Positions 1-7,182 of a stretch of 38,244 bases of DNA are shown here, one piece after another. Position numbers and translations under genes: made by a program. The number at the start of each line of letters is the position of its first letter. The first letter of the stretch is position 1. The DNA is from a virus. Below the pieces are notes generated by a model, which saw nothing but the letters and a program-made list of their open reading frames with translations, searched no databases and had not been told where the DNA came from. The DNA lies in IMG/VR virus record IMGVR_UViG_3300046170_000340, positions 1-38,244 of that record. The stretch is one strand, 5' to 3'.

Positions 1-268
1 GCGATTGAGGAGCTCCACGATTGGTCACTCAACTTCGACACTGGTCTTAATCCCTATTGCTTGTTCATTGACATCATCGGCTACTCAGTTGACCGATGGG
101 GCTGCTATGCCTACTGTCACGACCTCAAAGACTGCGGAGAAATCTTTGGCTACAAAGAACTCTGCTTATTAGCTGATGCTCTCAAAATATTTGAAGAACC
201 ACGGTTACGACGACGTGTATGCCTGGTGTGACGCTTTAAATAAACCGAGCACGAAGACTAAGTGCTAG
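1..268 (+). CDS. Hypothetical phage protein, C-terminal part, frame-broken
   Basis: The frame is open from the window edge, so the start lies outside. It encodes a Cys-, Tyr- and Asp-rich segment that reads cleanly to about base 183. There the frame must move by one base in the AAAA run at 184-187. After the shift it continues as a coherent tail (YLKNHGYDDVYAWCDALN) to a TAG at 266-268. Without the shift it ends at 231 in an Arg-rich stretch unlike the rest. Family not recognised. Confidence 0.55.
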
Positions 269-278
269 TTATATGATT

Positions 279-300
279 GGGAGTACATAATTGTGCTCCC
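279..300 (+). promoter_or_regulatory. Hairpin upstream of the RlpA-like gene
   Basis: GGGAGTAC and GTGCTCCC can pair over 8 bp (one G-T pair) around a 6-base loop. No clear U-run follows, so it may be a weak terminator for the upstream gene or a leader structure. A similar GGAGCA/TGCTCC hairpin (728-744) precedes the next gene. Confidence 0.35.
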
Positions 301-342
301 TATCTGTTAACTTAAGGTTTGGTAAATAATGATACTAACTAA

Positions 343-687
343 ATGTTTATTAAATCTATCTCTGCTATCGCTGCTGCTGCCTTGCTCAGTGTTGGCTCAT
401 CCGTCCAAGCAGGAGGCTCAATGCTTTCTTCCTGGTACGGTGGCTATTTCCACGGCAGGACCACAGCCAACGGCGAGACTTACGATATGTACGGACTTAC
501 CGCCGCACATAAGTCGCTACCTTTCGGTACAAAACTACGTGTTTGCTACCAAGGATGCGTGGATGTACGTATCAATGATCGCGGTCCCTATATTGGTGCT
601 CGTGAGCTTGATTTATCGTACGGAGCTGCAAAACAAATCGGATTAACTCATCCCGGTGTAGATTATGTAAGCTTTACTTATCTATAA
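343..687 (+). CDS. RlpA-like double-psi beta-barrel exported protein
   Basis: 114 aa. Residues 1-23 form a signal peptide: positive start, Ala/Leu-rich core, cleavage likely after VQA. The remainder is an RlpA-like double-psi beta-barrel: a WYG...GR.TANGE block, then AAHKSLPFGTKLRV, then the VRINDRGPY signature with the conserved Asp, then an Ala-rich helix. RlpA relatives are periplasmic or outer-membrane peptidoglycan proteins; some cleave denuded glycan. There is no lipobox Cys at the cleavage site, so a soluble periplasmic form is predicted. In a phage it could assist lysis or remodel the wall. An overlapping ORF at 329-646 is a frame shadow. Confidence 0.85.
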   Translation: MFIKSISAIAAAALLSVGSSVQAGGSMLSSWYGGYFHGRTTANGETYDMYGLTAAHKSLPFGTKLRVCYQGCVDVRINDRGPYIGARELDLSYGAAKQIGLTHPGVDYVSFTYL

Positions 688-727
688 TCCCATCTGTGTG
701 AGTTCACTGATAAAGTAAATATAGTTG

Positions 728-744
728 GGAGCATTCCCTGCTCC
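728..744 (+). promoter_or_regulatory. Small hairpin between the RlpA-like gene and the next gene
   Basis: GGAGCA pairs with TGCTCC around TTCCC. A short AT-rich tail follows, without a uniform T run. It could be a weak terminator or processing site. Confidence 0.3.
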
Positions 745-770
745 TGACTGTTATTAAACAGGAGAAAAGA

Positions 771-902
771 ATGTCTAAAACTATTAAACGTGAATCGACT
801 AAAGGATTTATTCAACACCTTGAACACGAGCTGAAAGAACGTAAAGAAGCACGAGACTTCGAACGAGACTATAAAATTAGAACACAAGATTTAGACCTTT
901 AA
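771..902 (+). CDS. Small charged hypothetical protein (43 aa)
   Basis: ATG preceded by a strong AGGAG at 760-764. The product is rich in Lys, Arg, Glu and His, predicted as one amphipathic helix (residues 8-36), with no membrane segment or signal. The family is not recognised. It sits alone between RlpA and psbA. The ribosome-binding site is the main support. Confidence 0.6.
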   Translation: MSKTIKRESTKGFIQHLEHELKERKEARDFERDYKIRTQDLDL

Positions 903-927
903 GTATATCTACTGTGTCTATTTGCAA

Positions 928-946
928 ACAATCAAGCTATGATTGT
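928..946 (+). promoter_or_regulatory. Hairpin in the psbA leader region
   Basis: ACAATCA and TGATTGT pair over 7 bp around AGCTA, about 60 bases before the psbA start. This is the only structure noticed in the 100-base gap before psbA; no convincing -35/-10 pair was found. It may shape the psbA 5' leader. Confidence 0.25.
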
Positions 947-1005
947 TAAGTAAGGTTAACCACACCTGAGTACTAACCCAATAAACAAAACACCGCATTA
1001 ATTCA

Positions 1006-2088
1006 ATGGCTTCAACAGTATTACAGCGCTCTGGCGCTACTTCTAACTGGGAGCAGTTTTGCAAGTGGGTTACATCAACTGACAACCGCCTCTATGTGGG
1101 CTGGTTTGGCGTGTTGATGATTCCTACGTTGCTTGCTGCAACCATCTGCTTCATTATCGCCTTCGTTGGCGCACCCCCTGTAGATATCGATGGCATTCGT
1201 GAACCAGTTGCTGGATCGCTCCTTTACGGAAATAACATTATTTCAGGAGCAGTTGTCCCGTCTTCGAACGCAATCGGACTGCATTTCTACCCAGTTTGGG
1301 AGGCGGCCACTCTTGACGAATGGCTCTACAACGGCGGACCCTTCCAGCTCGTTGTGTTCCACTTCCTCATCGGTATCTACGCTTACATGGGACGCGAATG
1401 GGAACTTAGCTACCGGTTAGGTATGCGCCCATGGATTTGCGTTGCTTACTCTGCACCTGTTGCAGCAGCATCCGCAGTCTTCCTCGTCTATCCCTTTGGT
1501 CAGGGTTCTTTCTCTGACGCAATGCCGCTTGGCATCTCTGGCACATTCAACTACATGTTGGTGTTCCAAGCAGAGCACAACATCCTCATGCACCCCTTCC
1601 ACATGTTGGGAGTAGCAGGTGTATTCGGTGGCTCACTGTTCTCTGCAATGCACGGCTCACTCGTTACCAGTTCCTTGGTGCGTGAAACCACTGAAACTGA
1701 ATCACAAAACTATGGCTACAAGTTCGGACAAGAAGAAGAGACCTACAACATCGTTGCCGCTCATGGCTACTTTGGTCGACTTATCTTCCAATACGCTTCT
1801 TTTAACAACAGCCGTAGCCTTCACTTCTTCCTTGCTGCTTGGCCAGTGGTTGGTATCTGGTTTACAGCTCTTGGTGTTAGCACCATGGCTTTTAACCTCA
1901 ATGGTTTCAACTTCAACCAGTCAATTGCAGACGGTCAAGGTCGAGTCCTCAACACCTGGGCAGACGTACTGAACCGCGCTGGTCTCGGTATGGAAGTGAT
2001 GCATGAGAGAAACGCCCATAATTTCCCTCTGGATTTGGCAGCTGCTGAATCTACCCCAGTTGCCCTAACAGCACCTTCTATTGGCTAG
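1006..2088 (+). CDS. psbA: Photosystem II D1 protein
   Basis: Intact 360-aa D1 reaction-centre protein with five transmembrane helices. Visible landmarks: the [12 protein letters not shown] lumenal loop; the Tyr-Z region ([18 protein letters not shown]) with the Mn-ligand Asp; the His of HPFHMLG; the [17 protein letters not shown] loop. The C-terminal extension after LDLAA is the part normally removed by CtpA. The residue equivalent to D1-130 is Glu (MGREWELS; position 131 here because of one extra N-terminal residue), as in high-light D1 isoforms. In the thylakoid the product would replace photodamaged host D1 during infection. No frame break occurs here, unlike psbD. Confidence 0.99.
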   Translation: MASTVLQRSGATSNWEQFCKWVTSTDNRLYVGWFGVLMIPTLLAATICFIIAFVGAPPVDIDGIREPVAGSLLYGNNIISGAVVPSSNAIGLHFYPVWEAATLDEWLYNGGPFQLVVFHFLIGIYAYMGREWELSYRLGMRPWICVAYSAPVAAASAVFLVYPFGQGSFSDAMPLGISGTFNYMLVFQAEHNILMHPFHMLGVAGVFGGSLFSAMHGSLVTSSLVRETTETESQNYGYKFGQEEETYNIVAAHGYFGRLIFQYASFNNSRSLHFFLAAWPVVGIWFTALGVSTMAFNLNGFNFNQSIADGQGRVLNTWADVLNRAGLGMEVMHERNAHNFPLDLAAAESTPVALTAPSIG

Positions 2089-2115
2089 TATCTAATAGTT
2101 GTTGTCTTCATTACA

Positions 2116-2138
2116 GCCTCACTTCTGTGGGGCTTTTT
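2116..2138 (+). terminator. Rho-independent terminator after psbA
   Basis: GCCTCAC and GTGGGGC form a 7-bp stem (one G-T pair) with loop TTCT, followed by TTTTT. It lies 28 bases after the psbA stop. It probably terminates or attenuates psbA transcripts before the psbD group. Confidence 0.8.
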
Positions 2139-2156
2139 AATACAAAATTATATCTA

Positions 2157-2367
2157 ATGATTGAACTGATTACTTACTACGTTATTGGTGGCGCACTACT
2201 TGTCGGTGCACCAGCAATCTTCCTTCTGATTGTTTTTATGCCTGCCCTGCAGAACACTAAAGGGCGGCATGGTTGGTTACAAAGACCACAAAACATACGG
2301 TGATATCTCGTCTTATGAGAACGCACCTTCAGATCAAACAACCTTTTATCTGGAGTTATCACAATGA
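2157..2367 (+). CDS. Single-pass membrane microprotein between psbA and psbD (frame-broken)
   Basis: After removal of one base near 2262-2266 (AAAGGGCGGC) this encodes 69 aa. Residues 5-30 form one hydrophobic transmembrane helix (ITYYVIGGALLVGAPAIFLL...). A polar tail rich in Tyr, Asp and Glu follows, ending in ELSQ. The reconstructed TGA (2365-2367) overlaps the psbD ATG (2364-2366) as ATGA, the junction used by other gene pairs here, which supports the reconstruction. Without correction the frame stops at 2303. It matches no PSII low-mass subunit I can name. The location suggests a photosystem or thylakoid role, but that is inference. Confidence 0.6.
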
Positions 2368-3420
2368 CAACCTGCAACATTAACCGCACCTAGGAGAGGA
2401 TACTTTGACCTTATTGACGACTGGCTTAAACGCGATCGCTTCGTCTTTATTGGCTGGTCTGGACTCCTACTTCTACCTACTGCTTATCTGGCCATTGGTG
2501 GCTGGCTTACTGGCACGACCTTTGTCACAAGCTGGTATACCCATGGGTTGGCGTCTTCTTACCTTGAAGGCGCTAATTTTCTCACGTCAGCTGTGTCAAC
2601 GCCTGCTGATGCTATGGGTCATTCTCTTCTTTTACTTTGGGGTCCTGAGTCTCAGGGCGACTTCGTCCGCTGGTGTCAACTTGGAGGGCTTTGGGCCTTT
2701 GTTGCTCTCCACGGTGCATTTGCACTGATTGGTTTCATGCTTCGGCAATTCGAAATCAGCAGACTTGTCGGCATCCGTCCGTACAACGCAATTGCATTCT
2801 CTGGACCTATCGCTGTATTCGTCAGCGTATTCCTTATCTATCCACTAGGACAGAGCAGCTGGTTCTTCGCACCATCATTTGGTGTCGCAGCAATCTTCCG
2901 CTTCCTTCTGTTCTTACAAGGCTTCCATAACTGGACGCTCAATCCATTCCACATGATGGGAGTAGCTGGCATCCTTGGTGGTGCTCTGCTGTCTGCCATT
3001 CATGGCGTAACTGTAGAGAACACACTGTATGAAGATGGCGAACAGGCTAATACCTTTAAGGCATTTGATAGCACGCAAGAAGAGGAGACTTATTCGATGG
3101 TTACTGCCAATCGCTTTTGGTCGCAAATCTTCGGTATTGCTTTCAGTAATAAGCGCTGGCTTCACTTCTTTATGCTGTTTGTACCTGTTATGGGGCTATG
3201 GACTAGCTCCATTGGTATTATCGGTCTGGCTCTTAATCTTCGTGCTTACGATTTTGTAAGCCAAGAGATACGAGCAGCAGAAGACCCTGAGTTCGAAACC
3301 TTTTACACTAAGAACATCTTGTTAAATGAAGGCTTACGTGCATGGTTGGCACCTGTTGACCAGCCACACGAGAACTTTATTTTCCCAGAAGAAGTTCTAC
3401 CTAGAGGTAATGCGCTGTGA
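2364..3420 (+). CDS. psbD: Photosystem II D2 protein (frame-broken near the start)
   Basis: With one base removed at about 2391 the ATG at 2364 gives a 351-aa D2, the normal family length. The first nine codons (MTTCNINRT) then run into [17 protein letters not shown]. From there the sequence is continuous D2: five membrane helices, [15 protein letters not shown] with the chlorophyll-ligand His, an [19 protein letters not shown] loop and an [15 protein letters not shown] end. In the raw frame a TAG follows codon 9, and the D2 frame has no ATG/GTG/TTG until 2548, which would delete the first helix. D2 pairs with D1 in the PSII core. The stop overlaps the next gene's GTG. Confidence 0.95.
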
Positions 3421-3665
3421 TTAAAGCACTCTTCAGTTTTATATTCGCTGCTGTGCTGTGGGTTCAAGTCCCACAGTGGAGCGATGACTGGAGTAAGTGC
3501 GCTGTTGATGTGCCTGACGTTCAATGTCATTGGTACATCACAGCACCAGACAGCACTATGGGCGTTGGCTTTAGTTGGGCTAATGCTCCATGGTTCTCTG
3601 CCGAAGGGTTAAGAGATGTTGGTAACTTAAAGAACACCGTTGAGTCTTTACAGAAAACATTATGA
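3417..3665 (+). CDS. Small exported protein downstream of psbD
   Basis: 82 aa starting at a GTG that overlaps the psbD stop (GTGA). Residues 1-20 look like a signal peptide or membrane anchor. The mature part is Trp-rich with two cysteines ([11 protein letters not shown]) that could form a disulfide in the lumen or periplasm. A DNA segment at about 3457-3477 resembles a tRNA T-arm but is coding here. The family is not recognised. The stop overlaps the next ATG (ATGA), so it is translationally coupled within the photosynthesis group. Confidence 0.6.
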   Translation: MIKALFSFIFAAVLWVQVPQWSDDWSKCAVDVPDVQCHWYITAPDSTMGVGFSWANAPWFSAEGLRDVGNLKNTVESLQKTL

Positions 3666-3832
3666 TTAAAACAATCAGCTTAGATGTAATGGAATTTGAC
3701 CAACAACAACTAAACGATATTCGTGCTGCAGTTGTCTATTACATGCAGAGAAATATATCTATCAGAAACCCCCGTTACGAGGAATATGAAGATATACTTA
3801 AGACACTTAACAAAACATTACATACAAAATGA
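3662..3832 (+). CDS. Small hypothetical protein (56 aa)
   Basis: ATG overlaps the previous TGA and its own TGA overlaps the hli ATG, so it is embedded in the psbD-hli run. The product is polar and mostly helical, with no signal or membrane segment. Its middle is rich in Tyr and Arg (VVYYMQRNISIRNPRYEEY). The family is not recognised. The coupled junctions are the main support. Confidence 0.6.
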   Translation: MIKTISLDVMEFDQQQLNDIRAAVVYYMQRNISIRNPRYEEYEDILKTLNKTLHTK

Positions 3833-4038
3833 CGACAGTTACAGAAGACGGCGGACGCACAAACGTATACGCCACAGAACCCACTATGTACATTCAGGAG
3901 AACACCATGCCACACAACGAATTTGCTGAAAAACTAAACGGACGCGTAGCCATGCTTGGCGTCATTGCTGCCATCGGCGCATACGCAGTTACCGGACAGT
4001 TGATTCCCTGGAATCTTCTGATTAAGTTAAACAATTGA
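3829..4038 (+). CDS. hli: High-light-inducible protein (HLIP)
   Basis: 69 aa. A polar N-terminal extension precedes the single chlorophyll-a/b-binding-like helix at residues 30-58: EFAEKLNGRVAMLGVIAAIGAY, with the signature E-x-x-N-G-R-x-A-M. HLIPs sit in the thylakoid membrane as dimers, bind chlorophyll and carotenoid, and dissipate excess energy or help PSII assembly. The usual start could also be the internal ATG at 3907 (MPHNEF...). It is the last gene of the photosynthesis run and is followed by a hairpin terminator. Confidence 0.95.
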   Translation: MTTVTEDGGRTNVYATEPTMYIQENTMPHNEFAEKLNGRVAMLGVIAAIGAYAVTGQLIPWNLLIKLNN

Positions 4039-4048
4039 ATAGTCATAT

Positions 4049-4064
4049 GCGCCCTCTCGGGCGC
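4049..4064 (+). terminator. Hairpin terminator after hli
   Basis: A perfect 6-bp GCGCCC/GGGCGC stem around TCTC begins 11 bases after the hli stop and is followed by an AT-rich tail (TATATTATT). The tail is not a pure U-run, so efficiency is uncertain. Confidence 0.65.
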
Positions 4065-4118
4065 TATATTATTGGAGTGCCCGGCGATTGGGCTTGAACA
4101 CATATATCTCAAAATCAA

Positions 4119-4286
4119 ATGGATATCTCACGCGAACAGCTTGACGAATTGACCAGTGTCATTGAAGACACAGTTGAGTACGCTTGCGACCAACAGATGC
4201 TGTCAGGCGAACTCGCTTGGACAGTTATTGAGTGTCTGGCTACAGCAAAGATTGCTGAGCTCAAAGGGGAGCTGGCTGCAGCTTGA
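4119..4286 (+). CDS. Small acidic helical protein (55 aa)
   Basis: The ATG at 4119 starts a 55-aa, Glu/Asp/Leu/Ala-rich, all-helical product with no signal or membrane segment. Its TGA overlaps the TTG start of the next gene. The family is not recognised. It opens the block of small early-type genes after the hli terminator. Confidence 0.6.
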   Translation: MDISREQLDELTSVIEDTVEYACDQQMLSGELAWTVIECLATAKIAELKGELAAA

Positions 4287-4468
4287 TTGACACTGTAAAA
4301 CTTGCAGACCTCTTCATGCACTTTGTAGAGCAGCTGCTTATTCAGCATGAAGCTGAAGACCCTTTGCGTGTCTATCAACTAGTAGCTGATAGATGCCAAG
4401 CACAAGCAAACCGTTTAGCGGCTGAAGACCCAGACCGCAATCGAATAACCACCTATGCCCGCCTCTAG
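4283..4468 (+). CDS. Small helical hypothetical protein (61 aa)
   Basis: Starts at TTG 4283, overlapping the previous TGA. The product is soluble and helical, with repeated AEDP motifs near residues 24 and 46. The TAG lies inside the following hairpin. The family is not recognised. An internal ATG at 4316 would give a shorter form. Confidence 0.5.
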   Translation: MIDTVKLADLFMHFVEQLLIQHEAEDPLRVYQLVADRCQAQANRLAAEDPDRNRITTYARL

Positions 4469-4473
4469 CGGGC
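4457..4473 (+). terminator. Hairpin overlapping the end of the 61-aa gene
   Basis: A perfect 6-bp GCCCGC/GCGGGC stem with loop CTCTA, followed by GCTCTATTT. It resembles the hairpin after hli (both carry a GGGCGCT-type right arm), suggesting a shared terminator or processing element. Confidence 0.55.
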
Positions 4474-4523
4474 GCTCTATTTCCACTGTGCCCTTATGGG
4501 CTTGTTCACTTACATACACTCAC

Positions 4524-5175
4524 ATGACCGTAACCACTGCTCCTACATCCAACGCTCTTGCTACCGATCTCATCACCGAGATGGTTGGTAGGCTCATCCA
4601 GCGTTGACATGATGATTGGCATTGGCCTCAACAAAGAATCAGATGCTGTGTTCTTCCAGTATCTAGGCGAAGAGCAGACTCCATCTGCCTTGATGCTTCC
4701 CTCTGGCAAGCCACTCACTCGTCTCGCCAACGTTCGTCTTGTCGGACTGACTGTTGCTGACGGCGTCGGTGCATTCAATGCCACCAAGCTCAACGTCTAC
4801 ATCGAGTCCACTGCAGGTCGGCAAGTAATGCTTACCTCTGGTCTCAACACACTGTGGTCTCAGTACCTGGTGTCTGGCTTGATGGCTTGCTTCAACGAGT
4901 TCTCTCTTGACCAGACCTTCACCCTTGACACTTGGAAAGGTACTTCACAGATGCGTCCTTGCTTCTCTGCTATCCGCCAAGCGGGTAACAAGATGTCCTG
5001 TCAGATGCTGACTGACCAGCTCAAGGAAGCCAAGGCTGACCGTGATGCAGACCGTACGCTCAAAATCATGCGTGACGCTGTTGAGATTATCAACAACTCT
5101 GTCACTGGTGGTGCTGTACAGCCTGTGTCTGTGTCTGAGCCCACTACCACTATCGAGGAAGCACTCGACTTCTGA
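4524..5175 (+). CDS. Conserved phage hypothetical protein, about 216 aa (frame-broken)
   Basis: The ATG at 4524 begins a Thr/Ala-rich N-terminus (MTVTTAPTSNALATDLITEM). Removing one base near 4590 joins it to a long frame beginning GGSSSVDMMIGIGLNKESD. The body is alpha/beta with no membrane segment. The C-terminal third is Lys/Asp-rich and ends with an acidic TTTIEEALDF tail. Without the fix the upstream frame stops at 4609. Family not recognised; an acidic tail can mediate protein contacts in DNA-binding proteins, but no DNA-binding motif is seen. Confidence 0.65.
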
Positions 5176-5349
5176 ATGGTTAGCTCAGCTGCGACTGAGT
5201 TACATGCAGCACATCGGTATCTAACTGGTGTGTTGCTTCATCTCAGTATTGATTCCGAGCACATGACTGCTCGAAGACTCATTGAACTCATTGAGTATTT
5301 CCATAACCATCCAACTGAATACCTGGAGCTAATTCATGCCACCGATTGA
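5176..5349 (+). CDS. Small His-rich hypothetical protein (57 aa)
   Basis: The ATG directly follows the previous TGA. The 57-aa product is helical with eight histidines and no Cys, and the stop overlaps the next gene by 14 bases. The family is not recognised. Confidence 0.55.
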   Translation: MVSSAATELHAAHRYLTGVLLHLSIDSEHMTARRLIELIEYFHNHPTEYLELIHATD

Positions 5350-5560
5350 CAAAGTACCTGACTATGACGTGCTCGATGTCGTACTGCTGTGCCACGCAGC
5401 ATTGGCCCAAGACTCACCAGAGTTTCCTACGGTCTATCTCAACCAGATACTCAACATCATGTTTGCTTATCTCACTATGGACCAGCGAAAGGAAGTCGAA
5501 GTCTACCTTGCTGAGAAAAAGTATCTGCCACCTTTGAAATTACATTTACCTAACACTTGA
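5336..5560 (+). CDS. Small hypothetical protein (74 aa)
   Basis: Soluble, mostly helical, with hydrophobic Leu/Val stretches (YDVLDVVLLCHAAL) too short to be a clear membrane segment. Its TGA overlaps the next ATG (TGATG). The family is not recognised. Confidence 0.6.
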   Translation: MPPIDKVPDYDVLDVVLLCHAALAQDSPEFPTVYLNQILNIMFAYLTMDQRKEVEVYLAEKKYLPPLKLHLPNT

Positions 5561-5727
5561 TGAAAGACTACGACGTTGTCTATATAGATAAAGAAGGTGA
5601 CAAGCAAGACTTTGTAGTCACCGCTACTGATACACGAGTAGCGATTAGCAACACAATCGAGCTCTGCCCTGATTGTCGTCGTGTTATTCGCTGCTCACCC
5701 AAACCAATGTTTGAAGATGACAATTAA
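5560..5727 (+). CDS. Small protein with a Cys pair (55 aa)
   Basis: Starts at the ATG overlapping the previous stop. N-terminal beta-rich half, then CPDCRRVIRC near residues 37-46: a CxxC plus a third Cys that could bind zinc. It ends in an acidic FEDDN and overlaps the next ATG by 11 bases. A small zinc-binding protein is possible but unproven. Confidence 0.55.
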   Translation: MKDYDVVYIDKEGDKQDFVVTATDTRVAISNTIELCPDCRRVIRCSPKPMFEDDN

Positions 5728-5908
5728 CCATCACGTAATCCTGACTGATGAAGAGCAATTGATTGCCGTCCAAGCAGTTGATTTCTTCTATCGCTACTTC
5801 AAAGGAACAATTGAATCTGATGACTTTGAACAAGGTCGTCTAGCCGCTCGTGAATACGGGCACGAATCAATCAGTGATCTTGCTACCAAACTTGCTACCT
5901 CAAACTAA
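5717..5908 (+). CDS. Small hypothetical protein (63 aa)
   Basis: I choose the ATG at 5717 (MTINHHVILTDEEQ) over an upstream TTG because it sits just before the previous stop. The product is acidic and helical. Its TAA overlaps the next ATG (TAATG). The family is not recognised. Confidence 0.6.
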   Translation: MTINHHVILTDEEQLIAVQAVDFFYRYFKGTIESDDFEQGRLAAREYGHESISDLATKLATSN

Positions 5909-6216
5909 TGTTTAAACTCAACAGTGAAATGGAAGCAATCCCTGTGACTGCTCCTGAAATTCGTACTGTCTTCAACCCAAACACTATGGAAGAAGACACA
6001 CATCTCGGCTATGAAGCTGAGATTCAATACAAACGTAAGCCACCCTCTAATCGTTTGATTTTATGCAGTCGCTTAGACCAAGTAAATGTCGGTGAACCTG
6101 TCATGATTTCATATCATATGGGTATGAAGTGTTACCAACACGCTCGACATTTAGTAATATCAAATGATGAGAACTGTATCGGTGGTTTTTATTACACCGA
6201 CGGAACACCTGCTTAA
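5908..6216 (+). CDS. Hypothetical beta-rich protein (102 aa)
   Basis: TAATG junction with the previous gene. The 102-aa product is predominantly beta (RTVFNPNTMEEDTHLGYEAEIQYK), with three Cys and no membrane segment. The family is not recognised. Confidence 0.6.
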   Translation: MFKLNSEMEAIPVTAPEIRTVFNPNTMEEDTHLGYEAEIQYKRKPPSNRLILCSRLDQVNVGEPVMISYHMGMKCYQHARHLVISNDENCIGGFYYTDGTPA

Positions 6217-6219
6217 TCA

Positions 6220-6567
6220 ATGATGAAAACTTACGAACTCTATGTATTTACTCAAGAGTCTTGTGCTCCCTGCACACGCCTCAAGGACCACGTCCAAACT
6301 CTCACGGAAGCTGAGCAAGCTGAACTCCACTTTGTGCCTCTTAAGACGGCCTCAGGCGCTCGTACGGCGCTTGCAGAGGAGTTATCGGTGGACCTTACAC
6401 CAACACTCGTTGTTGTACATGAGGAGGTCGCTTGCCAACTCGATGCCGATGGCGACGAAGACTGCGACTATGTCGAGCAGTCAGTTGAAAGATTCGTTGG
6501 AGCTAACAGCATCATCGAACATCTACAAGCAACGCTAGACGCTTACACTTACGCACATCCTGAATGA
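6220..6567 (+). CDS. Thioredoxin/glutaredoxin-like protein
   Basis: 115 aa. A beta strand (YELYVFTQESC) leads into the redox motif CAPC at residues 16-19. A helix, a second strand (LHFVPLKT) and the cis-proline region (VDLTPTLVVV) follow, giving a thioredoxin-type fold. The C-terminus is acidic and carries extra Cys residues. A phage thioredoxin could reduce the ribonucleotide reductase encoded nearby or act as a polymerase processivity partner, as host thioredoxin does for T7. The start is MM at 6220 or 6223. The end overlaps the next ATG by 4 bases. Confidence 0.8.
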   Translation: MMKTYELYVFTQESCAPCTRLKDHVQTLTEAEQAELHFVPLKTASGARTALAEELSVDLTPTLVVVHEEVACQLDADGDEDCDYVEQSVERFVGANSIIEHLQATLDAYTYAHPE

Positions 6568-7016
6568 TAAAATACGTTTACGGAATTATCCATTCTGATG
6601 ATCCTCATATTGACTGCCTAATACCTGACTGTGCTGAACCAGATGCTGAGTATGCATACGATAGATATCTAGAAGATACTGAAGCTGACTGGTTAGAAGT
6701 CCTCACCTTAAATGAAGACGACTACTGGCGTGGTTGGTTTTACTACAACGATATGAGTGACGGTGAAGATGCTGCTCCTTGTGAAGTTAATACAGAAGAG
6801 CACCTCGATTGGCACTGGGAATCTAATAGCGGAGGTGGTCACTATGACTGCCTTCGTTATGAACACGTAGTTAACAACAGAATTGTCACTACTCGCTACT
6901 TCAAATCTGTAGGTATGCAGATGTGGGACGACCCTGTTGATATTACAACTCACCATCAATTTGAAAATAGACTTACAACTAATGACACAGATCGAACGCG
7001 AAGAGCTTATATTTGA
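6564..7016 (+). CDS. Acidic hypothetical protein (150 aa)
   Basis: ATGATAA junction with the thioredoxin-like gene. Strongly acidic, Trp- and Tyr-rich, with four Cys and several His, and no membrane segment. The family is not recognised. The last 11 codons (TTNDTDRTRRAYI) overlap the next gene. A TAATG junction typical of this genome sits at 6980-6984 in another frame, so the true end may be there if the sequence has a further one-base error. Confidence 0.55.
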   Translation: MIKYVYGIIHSDDPHIDCLIPDCAEPDAEYAYDRYLEDTEADWLEVLTLNEDDYWRGWFYYNDMSDGEDAAPCEVNTEEHLDWHWESNSGGGHYDCLRYEHVVNNRIVTTRYFKSVGMQMWDDPVDITTHHQFENRLTTNDTDRTRRAYI

Positions 7017-7182
7017 TTTAGCCCAACACAGAGTAAGACAGTTATCAGACGCAGGTATATTCGCTATGGCGGTAGACCAAATGTGTGCACTGCTTTCTCG
7101 TGAAACTGATGAGCAATTGCTCAAGGTATCACTGGGATATGAACCAAAAAAAGATAAGAGTAAATCTGGTAAAGGATTTTAA
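6982..7182 (+). CDS. Small hypothetical protein with Lys-rich tail (66 aa)
   Basis: Start taken at ATG 6982 (MTQIEREELIFDLAQHRV) rather than an upstream codon that would overlap the previous gene more. A helical body with a basic, Gly/Ser-containing tail (KKDKSKSGKGF). Its TAA directly precedes the IF-1 ATG. The family is not recognised. Confidence 0.6.
   Translation: MTQIEREELIFDLAQHRVRQLSDAGIFAMAVDQMCALLSRETDEQLLKVSLGYEPKKDKSKSGKGF

Noticed and set aside
329-646. A 105-aa frame with a hydrophobic start overlapping the RlpA-like gene.
   Set aside because: It covers the RlpA codons in another frame; the RlpA frame has signal peptide and family motifs throughout.
3455-3478. A T-arm-like GTGGG-TTCAAGT-CCCAC suggesting a tRNA gene.
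   Set aside because: No acceptor stem, D-arm or anticodon arm fits around it, and it lies inside a coupled reading frame after psbD.
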